A stretch of 64,000 bases of DNA from Chryseobacterium sp. C-71. Lineage in GTDB: Bacteria > Bacteroidota > Bacteroidia > Flavobacteriales > Weeksellaceae. This document shows, piece after piece, positions 29,883 through 38,625 of this stretch. The DNA lies in the NCBI RefSeq assembly GCF_020911865.1, contig NZ_CP087131.1:3534001-3598000 (forward strand), read 5' to 3'. The first letter of the stretch is position 1; each line of letters begins with the position of its first letter. The notes beneath the pieces are model-generated. The model ran no database searches. It was given only the letters and a program-made list of their open reading frames with translations, and had not been told where the DNA came from. The position numbers were made by a program, and so were the translations under genes.

Positions 29883-29953
29883 ACTTACATTTTTTATAGT
29901 ACCGTACAATTGGTGGCTAATATCGGAAATGTAAGTTACACCTACTATTTTTG
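29883..29953. promoter_or_regulatory. Divergent control region between HxlR gene and oxidoreductase
   Basis: ACTTACATT (29883-29891) and AATGTAAGT (29928-29936) form an inverted repeat. The -7 box TATTTTTG for the oxidoreductase is at 29946-29953. GTACCGTAC near 29900 is a second small symmetric element. Confidence 0.5.
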
Positions 29954-29972
29954 TAAAAGAAATTTTTGAAAT

Positions 29973-30503
29973 ATGAAAACATTAGTAATAGTAACTCATC
30001 CAAAAATGGAAGAATCTTTAATCAACAAAAGATGGGTAGAAGAGTTGAATAAGTTTCCGGAAAAGTATGTCGTTCACGAACTGTATAAAGCCTATCCGGA
30101 CGAAATATTAGATATTAAAAAAGAACAGGAATTAATAGAAGCTTATGATAAAATTATTTTTCAGTTTCCATTTTATTGGTTTAGCAGTCCGTCTTTGTTA
30201 AAAAAATGGTTTGATGAAGTTTTGTTGCACGGGTGGGCTTATGGAAGCAAAAGCGGATATAAAGTCGCCGGAAAAAAAGTTGCTTTGGCCATATCTGCTG
30301 GTGTTGATGATGAAGATTTTAAGGCTGATGGAAAATACAGATATACCGTGATTGAATTCACAAGACCCTTTGAGCTCAGCTTTGAGTATATAAAAGCAGA
30401 TTATCAAAAACCTTTTGTTTATTATGGAATGGAGCATAATACCTCTCCGGAATGGATTGAAAGAAGTGTTCCGATGTATCTTGATTTTCTTGATAATTTA
30501 TAA
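29973..30503 (+). CDS. Flavodoxin-fold NAD(P)H-dependent oxidoreductase
   Basis: 176 residues of the Flavodoxin_2 (KefF/MdaB/YwrO) type. It has an N-terminal MKTLVIVTHPKMEESLINK for FMN phosphate binding, FQFPFYWFSSPSLLKKWFDEVLLHGWAYG around residue 69, and GKKVALAISAGV. It likely reduces quinones or other electrophiles by two electrons. It is divergent from the HxlR regulator. A terminator follows the stop directly. Confidence 0.9.
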   Translation: MKTLVIVTHPKMEESLINKRWVEELNKFPEKYVVHELYKAYPDEILDIKKEQELIEAYDKIIFQFPFYWFSSPSLLKKWFDEVLLHGWAYGSKSGYKVAGKKVALAISAGVDDEDFKADGKYRYTVIEFTRPFELSFEYIKADYQKPFVYYGMEHNTSPEWIERSVPMYLDFLDNL

Positions 30504-30511
30504 AATTACAG

Positions 30512-30532
30512 ACCTCTGAAGATTTCAGAGGT
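30512..30532 (+). terminator. Terminator after the oxidoreductase gene
   Basis: ACCTCTGAA and TTCAGAGGT arms with a 3-nt loop, followed by a T-rich stretch. Confidence 0.75.
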
Positions 30533-30707
30533 TTTGTTAAATTTAATTTGACTTATTCAATTCATTTTTAAATAAAGGATAGGTTTTAAAATTACTCTTG
30601 CGGAATATCTTCAACTCATTTTGAAGTAGATTCTGAAACTCCTGAAAAGAAGCAAATAAATGAAGTATAAGGAAATTTTGAACTTCTGAAAAATGCTTAA
30701 AAAACCG

Positions 30708-30715
30708 TAATTTTG
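30708..30715 (+). promoter_or_regulatory. -7 promoter box abutting the mnmE start codon
   Basis: TAATTTTG, then CAAA, then ATG, giving a 4-nt gap as at two other genes in the window. Confidence 0.5.
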
Positions 30716-30719
30716 CAAA

Positions 30720-32105
30720 ATGAATCACGACACTATCTGCGCACTTGCCACTGCCAACGGAATTGGAGCTATCGGAATTATCAGAATTTCCGGGGATGAT
30801 GCTATTTCTGTTTCAGCAAAAATTTTTGAAGGTAAACATCTGGAAAAAGCTCAGTCGCACACTGTGCATTACGGCTTTATCAAAGATGGTGATGAGGTAA
30901 TAGATGAGGTAATGGTTTCTGTTTTTAAAGCTCCGAAAACTTTTACAGCAGAAGATTCTGTAGAAATTTCTTTTCACGGATCACCCCATATTGCAAAGAA
31001 AATTCTTGAAGTTTTGATTAAAAACGGAGCAAGAATGGCAAAAGCCGGGGAATTTACGATGCGTGCTTTCATGAATGGCAGAATTGACCTGAGCCAGGCA
31101 GAATCTATTGCAGATTTGATTGCTTCTGAAAATGAAGCTTCGAGAAAAGTAGCTTTGAACCAACTGAAAGGAGGGATTACCAATGAAATTTCATTCTTGA
31201 GAACAGATTTATTAAATTTTGTTTCATTAATTGAGCTTGAATTAGATTTTGCGGAAGAAGATGTGGAGTTTGCGGATAGAAGTGCCTTGAATCAATTGCT
31301 TGATAAAATTGAGACTAAATTAAGCTCTCTTATTGAAAGTTTCCAATACGGAAATGCCATCAAAAACGGAACTGCGGTTGCAATTATCGGTAAGCCAAAT
31401 GCCGGAAAATCTACTTTACTAAATGCTTTGTTGAAAGAGGAAAGAGCGATTGTAAGCAATATTGCGGGTACAACGCGAGATACGATTGAAGAAATTCTTC
31501 ATATTAAAGGTCATGCATTCCGATTGATTGATACTGCAGGTTTACGTGAAACCGTAGACGAAATTGAAGCAATTGGCGTGAAAAAAGCGAAGGAAAAAGT
31601 AGCCAATGCAAATATTCTTGTTTATCTGGCTGATGCAGCGACAGAAAATTTTTCTGAAGATATTGAAATGATTAAATCTTTGCAAAGAGATGATTTGAAA
31701 TTGATTATCTGTGCCACAAAAATTGATGAAGTTTTAACTCATCAATATGAGTTGGCTGAAAATACTTTCAGAGCTGAAATTTCACAAGACTTTGATTTTA
31801 TCACAATCTCGGCAGTAGAGAATCAAAATATCCAGGATTTAAAAGACGAATTATCTTCCTACGTAGAACAGTTGCAATCTGAAGAAGGCAATGTTGTGAT
31901 TACCAATCAACGTCACTATGAGGCTTTAGGAAAATCTTTGGAAGCTGTCGATAAAGTAAAGGATGCGATCACAACTCAAATCTCTACTGAGCTTTTGGCT
32001 TATGAACTGAGAAATGCTTTAGAACATCTTGGCGAAATTTCGGGTGAGGTGACCAATGATGAGGTGTTGGGGAATATTTTTTCTAAGTTTTGTATCGGGA
32101 AATAA
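30720..32105 (+). CDS. mnmE: tRNA uridine-5-carboxymethylaminomethyl modification GTPase
   Basis: 461 residues. The N-terminal tetrahydrofolate-binding domain starts with DTICALATANGIGAIGIIRISG. The G domain has P-loop IIGKPNAGKSTLLNALL (about residue 224), switch GTTRDTIEE, DTAGLRE and CATKID. The C-terminus is FCIGK, with the catalytic Cys. With MnmG it modifies the wobble uridine of certain tRNAs. The final codons are intact although a mobile element is joined to them. Confidence 0.97.
   Translation: MNHDTICALATANGIGAIGIIRISGDDAISVSAKIFEGKHLEKAQSHTVHYGFIKDGDEVIDEVMVSVFKAPKTFTAEDSVEISFHGSPHIAKKILEVLIKNGARMAKAGEFTMRAFMNGRIDLSQAESIADLIASENEASRKVALNQLKGGITNEISFLRTDLLNFVSLIELELDFAEEDVEFADRSALNQLLDKIETKLSSLIESFQYGNAIKNGTAVAIIGKPNAGKSTLLNALLKEERAIVSNIAGTTRDTIEEILHIKGHAFRLIDTAGLRETVDEIEAIGVKKAKEKVANANILVYLADAATENFSEDIEMIKSLQRDDLKLIICATKIDEVLTHQYELAENTFRAEISQDFDFITISAVENQNIQDLKDELSSYVEQLQSEEGNVVITNQRHYEALGKSLEAVDKVKDAITTQISTELLAYELRNALEHLGEISGEVTNDEVLGNIFSKFCIGK
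32088..32105. other. Candidate attachment site (attL) at the mnmE 3' end
   Basis: TTTTGTATCGGGAAATAA encodes the last residues FCIGK and the stop of MnmE. The homologous 18 bases of mnmE (thdF/trmE) are the known target of Salmonella genomic island 1. The integrase gene begins 169 bp beyond it. No matching attR copy was found by eye within the window. Confidence 0.55.
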
Positions 32106-32194
32106 TTTAGCTTTTCTTTGGTTTCTTTTTCTTTCTTTTGTTTGATTATCAGTTATTTATAAAAATTTTATTTTCTCTTATTAGAGTTTATTTA

Positions 32195-32263
32195 TATATT
32201 TGTACACCTGTTGTACACCTTGAGCTATTAAAAACAGCCACGAGGTGTACAAATGTACACCTC
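32195..32263 (+). promoter_or_regulatory. Integrase promoter with four TGTACACCT boxes
   Basis: A TATATTTG -7 box lies at 32195-32202. TGTACACCT occurs at 32201, 32212 and 32254, and in reverse at 32243. The last two form an inverted repeat with 10-nt arms (32242-32251 and 32254-32263). They may be integrase or excisionase binding sites, or an operator. Confidence 0.6.
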
Positions 32264-32274
32264 AAATAGAATGT

Positions 32275-33414
32275 ATGAATATCACTTTAAAACAGAAAAA
32301 TTTAGCTGATGGAAGCATTAGTCTTTTCATTGAGTATTACAAAGGTTCTTCCACCAATGTACAAGGAAAAAGAATTCATTTACGAGATTTCGAGTATTTG
32401 AAACTGTATTTGCACCCCGATCCTAAAACGCCGAAAGAAAAAAAAGAGAATAAAGAAACTATGGCTCTTGCTGAAAGTATTTTGGCAATCAAAAAAGCTG
32501 AATATGTCCAAGGACGTTACGACCTAAAAGATACGGTGAAAAGTAAAAGAACTTTTTTGAAATATTTTGAGGAGCTAACAGATGAAAAACGACTGCAAGA
32601 TTCTTCTAATAATTACGGCAACTGGTATTCTACTTTACAACATCTAAAAAAGATCGTTTCAAAGAATATGACTTTCGATGAAATTGATGAAAAGTTTGTC
32701 AAAAAAGTTCACCGTTATTTCGAAAAAGACGCTCTCACCAGAAGTGAAATTCCACTTTCTCAAAACTCAAAGTATTCTTATTTCAACAAGTTTAAAGCTG
32801 CACTTCGAAATGCTTTCGATAATGGATATCTGACGATAAATTATGCTTCGAAAATAAAATCATTTGAACAGGCTGAAAGCCAAAGAGAATATCTGATTTT
32901 TGATGAACTACAACGATTAGCAAAAGCGGACTGTAAATATCCGGTTTTGAAAAAAGCTTTTCTTTTTTCGTGTTTATCAGGATTACGTTGGTCAGATATT
33001 AATACTTTGATTTGGAAAGAAGTTCGTGATGAAGGTGATATTTCTAGAGTCAATTTCCGACAAGAAAAAACAGAGGGTGTAGAATATCTTTATATTTCAA
33101 AACAAGCCAGAGAATTGTTGGGCGAAAGACAAGATCCCCAAGAAAGAGTTTTCAAAGGGTTAAAATATGGAATGACCTACAATACTGAAATTATCCGCTG
33201 GTGCAATCGTGCTGCGGTTCCCAAACATATAACTTTTCATTCAGCTCGACATACGAATGCTGTTTTACTCTTGGAAAATGGCGCAGATATTTACACAGTT
33301 TCCAAAAGATTAGGGCATCGAGAATTGAGAACTACGCAGATTTATGCAAAAATTGTGGATAGCAAAATGAAAGAAGCTGCTGAGATTATTCCGGAACTAA
33401 ATATCGAACTGTAA
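32275..33414 (+). CDS. Tyrosine recombinase / integrase
   Basis: 379 residues from ATG 32275; an earlier GTG at 32245 lies within the repeated boxes and is not used. The N-terminus resembles the arm-binding and SAM-like domains of Bacteroidota integrases. The catalytic residues are visible as Arg in FSCLSGLRWSDI, His-x-x-Arg in ITFHSARHTN, His in KRLGHRELR and the nucleophile Tyr in TTQIYAKI. It probably integrates the island at the mnmE end immediately upstream. Confidence 0.93.
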   Translation: MNITLKQKNLADGSISLFIEYYKGSSTNVQGKRIHLRDFEYLKLYLHPDPKTPKEKKENKETMALAESILAIKKAEYVQGRYDLKDTVKSKRTFLKYFEELTDEKRLQDSSNNYGNWYSTLQHLKKIVSKNMTFDEIDEKFVKKVHRYFEKDALTRSEIPLSQNSKYSYFNKFKAALRNAFDNGYLTINYASKIKSFEQAESQREYLIFDELQRLAKADCKYPVLKKAFLFSCLSGLRWSDINTLIWKEVRDEGDISRVNFRQEKTEGVEYLYISKQARELLGERQDPQERVFKGLKYGMTYNTEIIRWCNRAAVPKHITFHSARHTNAVLLLENGADIYTVSKRLGHRELRTTQIYAKIVDSKMKEAAEIIPELNIEL

Positions 33415-33614
33415 AAAAATGCTTTTTTAGGTAGATTAATATTTAGTTACTACATAGTGCCGAATCTATTTTAATCCAGATTATTAATTTTTAATCTTTT
33501 TAGTATTCGTTTTTAGTCTTATTTGATTGTGTTTAGCCTTTAAGTATTTGGTTGTGTTGTGTTTGTAGTTTTTCATTCTGACTTTTGTAGGATTAAAATA
33601 ATCAAACGAAAGCA

Positions 33615-33902
33615 ATGGAAAACGAAATCATTCTAAACAAACTCAATCGAATTGAAAAACACATCTTCGGGCTCAAAGCTATTCTTAATGTTGAAGAACT
33701 TTCAGATTACACCGGATTTAAAAAATCCTACATCTACAAATTAGTTCATTCCAACAGTATTCCTTTTTCTAAGCCTAATGGGAAAGTTCTCTTTTTTGAA
33801 CGTAAAAAAATTGACGAGTGGTTGTTAAAAAACAGTCATAAATCAAATGATGAAATTCAACAAGAAGCCTTAGAATTTTCTTTACGCAAAAATAAAACCT
33901 GA
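33615..33902 (+). CDS. Excisionase-like helix-turn-helix protein
   Basis: 95 residues. A MerR-type/excisionase helix-turn-helix spans about residues 24-75: LNVEELSDYTGFKKSYIYKLVHSNSIPFSKPNGKVLFFERKKIDEWL. This is the pattern of small DNA-binding proteins beside integrases that direct excision or repress the element. It lies 200 bp downstream of the integrase on the same strand. Confidence 0.85.
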   Translation: MENEIILNKLNRIEKHIFGLKAILNVEELSDYTGFKKSYIYKLVHSNSIPFSKPNGKVLFFERKKIDEWLLKNSHKSNDEIQQEALEFSLRKNKT

Positions 33903-34280
33903 AGATCACAAATATTCTGCTCGTACATAATAACCTTATGCGAGGATTTTAGGTAGAAAATTTATGATGTGTTGCCTATTGGAACTAAGCTGCCGGATGA
34001 TAATATTGGTGATTGAAGGAGCTTTAAGCATCATATATTTTAGTCCTGTCTTGTGAACTTGACAGGACTTTATTCAAACCATTTATTAGAAGATATAGAT
34101 AATATTTTAAAGGTGTTAACTGCCATTTAGGCTATATTTTGATGTAAGAAAATAAAACAAAAAAAATCTATTTTCAAAGTAATATTCGGTTAAATGAATA
34201 TATAATCATTTTCTTCTCATAATTATCTATTGTAATTAAATTTGATAAATTAAAATATACTTTTACCTTCTAGATTTCTA
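33903..34280. other. 378-bp gap containing direct repeat copy 1
   Basis: No gene was recognised. It holds the first copy of the 73-bp repeat (34057-34129) followed by AT-rich DNA up to the helicase stop codon. Confidence 0.5.
34057..34129 (+). repeat. 73-bp direct repeat, copy 1
   Basis: It matches 47082-47154 at 65 of 73 positions. In the plus-strand frame it encodes LTGLYSNHLLEDIDNILKVL followed two codons later by a stop. It looks like the 3' tail of a protein gene; an upstream in-frame stop at 34041 shows the rest is missing. Confidence 0.75.
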
Positions 34281-36119
34281 TCACTCATGAGTAGTTATTT
34301 GAATTTCAGATTGTGAAGTATTGAATTTAGAGTTCCAAAGGCTAACATCATCTTCGGGGACAGCTAATTGTAGCATCTTTCTTGGTCTTGTCATCCCAAC
34401 ATAGATAATTCTCAATTCTTCCTGTTCCTTTTCGCTGAGAGCAGTTTTATCTTTTTTGAGCATAGTATCGTAATTAAAGCCTGATTTTTTGGATAGTAGA
34501 ACTAGAACTGCATCAAAAGATCGTCCTTTAACCGAGTGAATTGTACCATGATAAAATTCAAATGGTTGAATACTCGTATCTGTTCCACCGAAATACTCTG
34601 AAATTAAATCTTGCCCAGTTCCAGTCTTGATGACAAGCGGTTTTCTCAAATTACGATTTGCTTCCTCTATCCACGCTGAAATCGTTTTGTCTTTTGTTGT
34701 TGGTAGTTTATCCATAACTTGATGAATTCCTTTCCGATATGTCATGAATCCTTTTTCATTAATTAACGTTTGCACATACTCATTACTTGCAATAAGACTG
34801 TTTGTATCATTTTGTCTTTTGTACTCTATCAAACCCCTTTCCATGAGTCTGTAGCCTTTTACAAAAAGACCTGAATCATATAAGAACTTACCTCTAATAA
34901 TTGTTTTTACAAAGAGATTTCTGGGTTCCCAGCAATCCATACTATTTTCGTAATGAACAGGAGTTAATCCGAGAAAATTTACTTTGGCTTTGCCACGATA
35001 TAACACTGCAACATTTTTTTGCGAAATTTCAATGCCGTTCTCCGTGCATTGTTTTAAGAAAGTTTCTAAAACACTATTAAAAGAGGCTATGCTTTCTTCA
35101 ATGGTAACTACAGAAGGATCTTTTTGGGATGCTTTCTTCTCTTTTAAGTAACCATTAACTAAAGGCTTAAATCTAAAATCAAGAATTCCGGGTGTAATTG
35201 CGACTGTAGAATTGAACGAAGATAGATATTTAGTAAAATCACATATTAATTGAGAACTTCTTCTGTTCTCGATCAATTCAATTTTGTTCCATGCAACATA
35301 CTTTTCATCAAAAAGGTGGGGTTTAGCATTGTTCCATTCAAAAATAGCTTGATCTCTATCACCAATCAACATAATGTTTTCAGCTCCTTTTGAATTAAAA
35401 ATATTGATTATTGCCATTAAAATTTCATCAGTATCCTGAGCCTCGTCAATTATAAAATATTCAAATTTCTTTGCTATTGACTCTGCTATTTTCGGATACT
35501 TCATTAATATTTTTAAGGACAGGTAATTAGCATCCGCTTGAGTTGCATAGCCCTTTTTGAAAAACTCCAATTTTGAGTTAATAATGTTTTGAATATTACC
35601 ATTGATAGCACCTGAGATGTTATAATATTTCCACGGAAAAGGAAAGGACTGGGCAGGTGCACGTTGAATTAATTTATCATTTATATCGAAAGTTGTTTTA
35701 TCAAAATATTGAGCATAATCTTGAGGATATTTTTTGATACTCCATGTAGAATGTGGCTCACCAACCAGTTCCGGTCGATTGGGACATGCCATAATTAAAT
35801 GTCCAAAAGGCAGGAATATGAATTGATTGATGAAGCTATCTAAGGTTCCTATAAAATGAGGATGGCTAATTCCATTAAGTGAGAAATTATCGGATAGTTT
35901 TTCTCTGATTTCGTCAACAGCAACGTTCGTAAATGATAATGCAGCGATTCCTTTTTTGCTAAAGTGATTTTTAGCAAATAATAATGCAATTCTCGACGCT
36001 ACAGAATATGTTTTACCACTACCCGGGCATGCTCGAACAACACAAAGTCCTTTATCAAATTGAGCAATTTGCTTTTGCTCCTCAGATAAGTTAGATAAAA
36101 TCTCAGCTTCCTTATCCAT
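34281..36119 (-). CDS. gajB: UvrD/PcrA-like superfamily 1 helicase, Gabija GajB-like
   Basis: 612 residues. Motifs of an SF1A helicase are visible: Q motif LSEEQKQIAQF, Walker A ACPGSGKT (residues 30-37), Walker B YFIIDEAQDTDE, GDRDQAIFEW, motif V GTIHSVKGRSFDAVLVL and motif VI IIYVGMTRPRKML. It overlaps the OLD-family gene upstream by 8 bp, the Gabija order gajA-gajB. In Gabija, GajB is thought to sense or use DNA ends and nucleotide levels to license GajA. Somewhat longer than the founder GajB. Confidence 0.85.
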   Translation of the reverse strand: MDKEAEILSNLSEEQKQIAQFDKGLCVVRACPGSGKTYSVASRIALLFAKNHFSKKGIAALSFTNVAVDEIREKLSDNFSLNGISHPHFIGTLDSFINQFIFLPFGHLIMACPNRPELVGEPHSTWSIKKYPQDYAQYFDKTTFDINDKLIQRAPAQSFPFPWKYYNISGAINGNIQNIINSKLEFFKKGYATQADANYLSLKILMKYPKIAESIAKKFEYFIIDEAQDTDEILMAIINIFNSKGAENIMLIGDRDQAIFEWNNAKPHLFDEKYVAWNKIELIENRRSSQLICDFTKYLSSFNSTVAITPGILDFRFKPLVNGYLKEKKASQKDPSVVTIEESIASFNSVLETFLKQCTENGIEISQKNVAVLYRGKAKVNFLGLTPVHYENSMDCWEPRNLFVKTIIRGKFLYDSGLFVKGYRLMERGLIEYKRQNDTNSLIASNEYVQTLINEKGFMTYRKGIHQVMDKLPTTKDKTISAWIEEANRNLRKPLVIKTGTGQDLISEYFGGTDTSIQPFEFYHGTIHSVKGRSFDAVLVLLSKKSGFNYDTMLKKDKTALSEKEQEELRIIYVGMTRPRKMLQLAVPEDDVSLWNSKFNTSQSEIQITTHE

Positions 36120-38115
36120 CTATCAACCAGGTTATTCCATCAATAATATATTGAGGAGCTACAAACCCATTCCAATCGGGTTCAAACTCAATATTGTATG
36201 CAATTTGCTGAGCCAATTCAGATTTATCCTTAAAATTATTTAAGAGAATAAGAATCTCTCTTGCACGTTCTTCTTTCGAATGAGTTGGATTCAAGAATGT
36301 CTTACCAGTATGCATAGAGGCATAGAGATTCGATATGAGATTAATATTGTTTCCAGAAATCATTAATTCGTATTCAAAAGTAATCTCAGCAGTTACTGTT
36401 TTGAGATTGTTTTTTTCAAACCCGGTGGCTTTGATTGCTCTTGCTGACGGATTGTTTATTTTAGCTTCTATTTGAGCTCTAATAAAAGTCATTTTTGTCT
36501 CCAGCCCTGGCACCTCCATTTCAGAAAGGTTAGTACCAAGTATAATTCTATTAGTTGAATCTAATAAATCGAGAGTTTGAAGATGCTTAATAATTGCTTT
36601 AGAAGTAATTTTATCTATTCCCTCTTCGACAGATTGGAAATCAATTGCTGATATAATTCCTCTGTCGTCGTCTGTAATAATTAGACATCTTGTAGCAAGC
36701 CGCTTATCCTCATCATCTGGATTATATAGTTTGGCAAAAGGTTCGAACGCAACCCCGTCAATATTGACTAATTCAATGCCATTTTTTTCGATACTATATT
36801 TTCCAGGCGGTGTCATTCTCTTTGAAAGAATAGGAAGTAAGAGTGCTTCAGAAATTCCTTCGACTAATATGGTTCCATTTGAAAAGAATAATTGTGATTT
36901 AGTGACATCGAGAAACTTTCCCAGATAACTAGTGTTCTTAGGTTCTAAATTTATATTTTTTACACTAACCACTTTTACTTCATGATTTAGATTTTGTAGA
37001 ACATGAAGATTTTGGATAGATGTTTTGGCAGTTATTGTAGGTGAATGACATGTCATAAAGATTTGGACTCCAAAATCCTTTAATTCATTGAGATAAGTAA
37101 AGAATGTATTTTGTCTTTGAGGATGAAGATGTGCTTCAGGTTCCTCAATAAGCATTGCATAATAATGCTCTTTCTTTTCTATCCTTCTATTTTCGATATC
37201 GCCAAAAACTGTTGCAGAAAAAATTATGTTGTTTTCTCCCAATCCATTTTGAGATATATCAAAATATCTTTGTTTAGTCAAGTCTGTAGCAACAATGGAA
37301 TCTGAGTAAATCTGTTTACTAGTTACAACCCCTTTGACGATATTATTATACCTGAAGTTAGTCAGTCCAATTTTAACTTTTGGATTCTTGTTTGCTATAT
37401 CAGATTTCTCCAAATGCTTGTTTACTAAATTTTCTCCTGATTTAATTAAACCAGACCACTCATCATCATTCACTACATTTTCAAGTTTTGTAGCTAAAGC
37501 AACTTTATGGTCATCGTCTAGGATTTGGTCAATTGTTGATGGATTACCTTCTACGATTTGGGTCTTTGAATATTTCGACATTTCTCTGAATAAAGAAGAT
37601 ACTTTATTGTCTTTTGAATAAGGACGAAGCTCATATTCAGCATTTCTCAATGGGGCCAAATAAGTATAATACAACAACTGTAGCTCATTTGAATCTAGAG
37701 TACTTGATTCACCTCCCCAATGTGACCATTTTAAACGTTTTCCATTTGCGTTAGGCTCTAGCCAATAGGTTAAATTTAATCTTAAGTCGACTTCTTCTGG
37801 AATATCAGGATTTTGCCATAACAAACTAGTAAAGTACTGACGGTCTTCTGCACATTCAATTTCAAAGATTAACTGAAATTCAATTGGCTCCAATATGTAA
37901 TCTGGGTTAGATGTATCTAAATAGAAATCCTCATCATTTTTTATCCCAATTTCTCTGATTTGACTTCCTAATCCTAAACAAATTCTCAAAGCATCAATAA
38001 TTGCGGTTTTTCCAGCGTTGTTAGGACCAATAATGACATTTACTTCTTTGTTGAAAGATATATTTAGTTCCTTGATAGAACGAAATCTTTTGATTGATAG
38101 GTGCTTGATATACAT
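36112..38115 (-). CDS. gajA: OLD-family ATP-dependent endonuclease, Gabija GajA-like
   Basis: 667 residues. The N-terminal ABC-type ATPase has Walker A GPNNAGKT (residues 30-37), a signature-like QNGLGENNIIF and Walker B MLIEEPEAHLHP. The C-terminal TOPRIM nuclease shows the acidic motif ILVEGISEALLLPIL and the LIITDDDRG triad. An OLD protein translationally coupled to a UvrD-like helicase is the class 2 OLD arrangement, which defines the Gabija anti-phage system: GajA nicks or cuts phage DNA when nucleotides fall. Start is the first ATG with a coherent P-loop domain. Confidence 0.87.
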   Translation of the reverse strand: MYIKHLSIKRFRSIKELNISFNKEVNVIIGPNNAGKTAIIDALRICLGLGSQIREIGIKNDEDFYLDTSNPDYILEPIEFQLIFEIECAEDRQYFTSLLWQNPDIPEEVDLRLNLTYWLEPNANGKRLKWSHWGGESSTLDSNELQLLYYTYLAPLRNAEYELRPYSKDNKVSSLFREMSKYSKTQIVEGNPSTIDQILDDDHKVALATKLENVVNDDEWSGLIKSGENLVNKHLEKSDIANKNPKVKIGLTNFRYNNIVKGVVTSKQIYSDSIVATDLTKQRYFDISQNGLGENNIIFSATVFGDIENRRIEKKEHYYAMLIEEPEAHLHPQRQNTFFTYLNELKDFGVQIFMTCHSPTITAKTSIQNLHVLQNLNHEVKVVSVKNINLEPKNTSYLGKFLDVTKSQLFFSNGTILVEGISEALLLPILSKRMTPPGKYSIEKNGIELVNIDGVAFEPFAKLYNPDDEDKRLATRCLIITDDDRGIISAIDFQSVEEGIDKITSKAIIKHLQTLDLLDSTNRIILGTNLSEMEVPGLETKMTFIRAQIEAKINNPSARAIKATGFEKNNLKTVTAEITFEYELMISGNNINLISNLYASMHTGKTFLNPTHSKEERAREILILLNNFKDKSELAQQIAYNIEFEPDWNGFVAPQYIIDGITWLIDG

Positions 38116-38214
38116 TTAATAGGGTAGTGTTTAATGAAATGGATATTTCTCTTTCTTAGTAAATAATCTGATTTCAATAGTTTGTAGTTTGATAATACAT
38201 TTAACTATTGTATT

Positions 38215-38412
38215 TTATTGATAAAATGTTGAAAAAGGGACATTAGTAATAAATTTTTTTCCTAAGGGAAATTTTGTTATATAGCTATATTCCATGAAAC
38301 ACTCAATTACCAAATCGTTTGGTATTCCCTGATTTATTGTAGATCTAATATTAACGCAATTTGTTTCTGCATCCAATAAGCTTTCGCATTCTAAATTCCT
38401 AATAATTAACAT
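38215..38412 (-). CDS. Hypothetical small protein upstream of the Gabija pair
   Basis: 65 residues with no recognised family. It lies 99 bp upstream of the OLD-family gene on the same strand. No convincing ribosome-binding site or promoter box was seen, and the AT-rich context makes chance open frames likely. Confidence 0.2.
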   Translation of the reverse strand: MLIIRNLECESLLDAETNCVNIRSTINQGIPNDLVIECFMEYSYITKFPLGKKFITNVPFSTFYQ

Positions 38413-38625
38413 GATGACTCTTCAATGGTTATTATCTAAAATTATAATTATTTTTTGAGATAGAAATATTTTTATGGATAAAAATTTTACGTTTAATGTA
38501 AATGATAACAGTAATTTCTAAAATATTTTTTTTCCAAATTCTTTATTTGAACAAAAGAGTTTGGTGATTTTTATTTAATGTTTTTTAAATTATTAATTTG
38601 TAAATCAAATAAATACATTAATTAT

